Assembly: GCA_030674155.1 (NCBI GenBank)
Contig: CM060335.1
Coordinates: 51,791,540-51,809,039 of the forward strand
Source: Stramonita haemastoma
Lineage: Eukaryota > Mollusca > Gastropoda > Neogastropoda > Muricidae
Direction: 5' to 3'
Length of the DNA stretch: 17,500 nt
A program made the translations under genes and the position numbers. Positions 15,990 through 17,500 of the stretch are shown here, piece after piece (position 1 is the first letter of the stretch; each line of letters starts with the position of its first letter). The notes beneath the pieces are model-generated. The model ran no database searches, was not told the DNA's origin, and was given only the letters and a program-made list of their open reading frames with translations.

Positions 15990-16135
15990 GAAAAGAATGC
16001 ATGTGCATTTTCATCCGGTCCCGTGTGTATGCAGTTTTGTAAATATTGTCATCTGTTCCCACCGGCACACGATGGCCTATCTTACGGCATAATGCGGCAG
16101 GACAGATTTTAACGTTTGTTGCCGCAAGATGTTCT
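15990..16135 (-). mobile_element. SINE-like family A, copy A7 (truncated both ends)
   Basis: On minus: CAGAACATCTTGCGGCAAC, TAAGATAGGCCATCGTGTGC, CGGTGGGAACAGATGACAAT, ATTTACAAAACTGCATACAC, ACGGGACCGGATG, then a re-formed hairpin AATGC-ACAT-GCATT. The distal TTATCCTCGATATAAAAG end is missing. The 5' end stops at the AGATGTTCTG position and passes into a GA array, the same position as in A1. Confidence 0.85.
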
Positions 16136-16352
16136 GAAGAAGGAGAAGAGAGTAGAGAAGGAAGATGGAGAGAGAGAGAGAGAGAGGAGGAGAGGAGAGA
16201 GAGAGATGAGAGGAGGGAGAGAGAGAGAGAGAGGGGAGAGAGGAGAGAGAGAGAGAAGAGAGGAGGAGAGAGGGAAAGAGAGAGAGAAAGAGAGGAAAAG
16301 AGAGAGAGGAAAAAGAGAGAGAGGAAAAGAGAGAGAGAGAAAGAGAGAGAGA
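16136..16352. repeat. imperfect GA-rich homopurine tract
   Basis: About 215 bases almost entirely of purines: GAGAG with GAAAAGAG and GGAGGAG variants, ending in three GAACTC units (about 16351-16369). Confidence 0.95.
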
Positions 16353-16369
16353 ACTCGAACTCGAACTCG

Positions 16370-16424
16370 AATGTTTTATTGAGGAAATATGGATAAGCCA
16401 GAGGCTTCTTTACACCAGGTCCTC
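16370..16424 (-). mobile_element. retroelement tail fragment C2
   Basis: On minus: GGACCTGGTGTAAAG, hairpin AAGCC-TCT-GGCTT, ATCCATATTTCCTCAATAAA, ACATTCG. A tail-only element that abuts the GAACTC/GA tract and shares its layout with family A tails. Confidence 0.75.
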
Positions 16425-16780
16425 ATAAAAAAACAAAAAACAAACAACAAACAAAATACCCCAAAAAAACCACCAACAACAAAACCCATTGGCAAACAAT
16501 CATAAGAATTATATAACATATAGATATAGTAAAGCAAATGATAAGCTTAATTACTTAGTTATTTATATAACCAACTATCCAACTACACTCACAATTACAG
16601 GCACAAGCAAAATCTCAATATACACTATTCCAAGTCACAACCCTTAGTATTAGTCTTATCCAACTTCACACTCTAATAATTACAAATTCAAATTATTCTA
16701 CGCTAACAGACAAAACACATCCCTACACTATTTCAATGACACAAAAGCGAGAAACTAAGTTCAAAACAATCAGATTTTCC
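16425..16780. other. A-rich spacer, no gene seen
   Basis: Unique A/C/T-rich sequence; no frame or signal supported. Confidence 0.5.
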
Positions 16781-16781
16781 A

Positions 16782-16882
16782 TCTCTCTCTCTCTCTTCTC
16801 CCCCCCCCCCCCCCCCCCTCCCCCCCCTCCCCCTCCCTCTCTCTCTCCCTCCCTCTCCCCCCCACTCCCCCTCACTCTCTCA
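16782..16882. repeat. (CT)n and poly-C pyrimidine tract
   Basis: CT repeats flanking C homopolymers; pyrimidine-only on plus for most of 100 bases. Confidence 0.95.
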
Positions 16883-17055
16883 TCACACTCATAAAATAAT
16901 ACAATTTATATGACTGCCTATAGGAATAAACATACCATCCAAGACGACATTCTAATCACAAATTCAAATAATTTTACTCAAACAGAACAACACTTACCCT
17001 GTACACCATTTAATAGCATTAAGGAAAAAATAGTTCAAGATAATTAAAATTTCAA
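16883..17055. other. unique spacer, no gene seen
   Basis: A/T-rich, non-repetitive. Confidence 0.45.
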
Positions 17056-17057
17056 TG

Positions 17058-17066
17058 CACACACAT

Positions 17067-17113
<47 letters not shown>

Positions 17114-17132
17114 CACACACGCACACGCACAC
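17058..17132. repeat. (AC)n microsatellite
   Basis: AC repeats with GCGCGC and GCAC interruptions. Confidence 0.96.
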
Positions 17133-17282
17133 ATACAATAACATGAATATACAAATGAATAAACAACAACAACAACAAAATCCAAGACCTTATCTATGCA
17201 ATACAATAATTCTACATACATAACACAATGCAACCCTTCAATGATATAATAGCAAGAAGTGGAAGTACAAAAAAATCAAAAT

Positions 17283-17283
17283 G

Positions 17284-17356
<73 letters not shown>
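17283..17356. repeat. (AC)n microsatellite
   Basis: About 70 bases of perfect AC. The remaining sequence to the window end is A/T-rich with no gene seen. Confidence 0.97.
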
Positions 17357-17359
<3 letters not shown>

Positions 17360-17500
17360 GACACAAACAAAGCACAATAAAGGCCAGACAGTTGGAAATA
17401 CAACCGGCAATGAACAAAATAAGTATATAAATATATGCTTTGTCTTTACGAAAGACAAGATCATATTTCATTCAGAACATTTCAAATAAATATTTATGAT

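Overview
This window looks like animal nuclear DNA, most likely from a lophotrochozoan and probably a marine gastropod mollusc. The evidence is the density of long perfect microsatellites, tRNA-headed SINEs of the highly-conserved-domain type known from molluscs, consensus eukaryotic splice sites, and the absence of any bacterial-style gene packing. The species call is inference. Most of the many long open frames are simple repeats read as protein and are not reported as genes.

Layout. 1-400 is CT-rich with one weak small ORF. 400-1800 is AC, GAA, GA and GA/GACA microsatellites with two copies of a SINE-like family (family A; the second copy is a head-to-tail dimer). 2152-2400 holds a candidate first coding exon on the minus strand (signal peptide, strong Kozak context, CAG|GTAAGG donor). 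2700-4450 is GT, TAG and CTT repeats with family A copies and a tRNA-headed SINE (family B). 4450-4820 is a non-repetitive island with competing short ORFs and a GC-rich hairpin. 4820-5050 is another family A copy, followed by pentanucleotide, AC/CG, ATC and AAT arrays to about 6620. 6850-8175 is CT, GA and GACA arrays and a three-unit tandem repeat, then a minus-strand family A copy at 8463-8658. 10304-10999 (minus) is the best protein-coding candidate, a 231-residue ORF with one N-terminal membrane segment. 11490-11750 is a second family B SINE, followed by a diverged tandem duplication and more AC/GT arrays. 13104-13413 is a 40-bp minisatellite and 13615-14121 a large GATA/TATC array. 14697-14747 (minus) is a possible small internal exon. 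14801-15102 is an intact SINE (family D) with a perfect 12-bp target-site duplication. The rest is GAT, GA, CT and AC repeats, two tail-only element fragments (15424-15478, 16370-16424) and family A copy A7.

How the parts relate. No operon or defence system is present. The strongest structure is in the retroelements. Families A and B share an internal block, and family A shares its 3' tail with the two tail-only fragments. That tail carries a small hairpin whose arms change in a compensatory way between copies. Most of these insertions abut or lie within microsatellites, suggesting that the two kinds of repeat have grown together. The three candidate coding segments are all on the minus strand; nothing here shows whether they belong to one gene.
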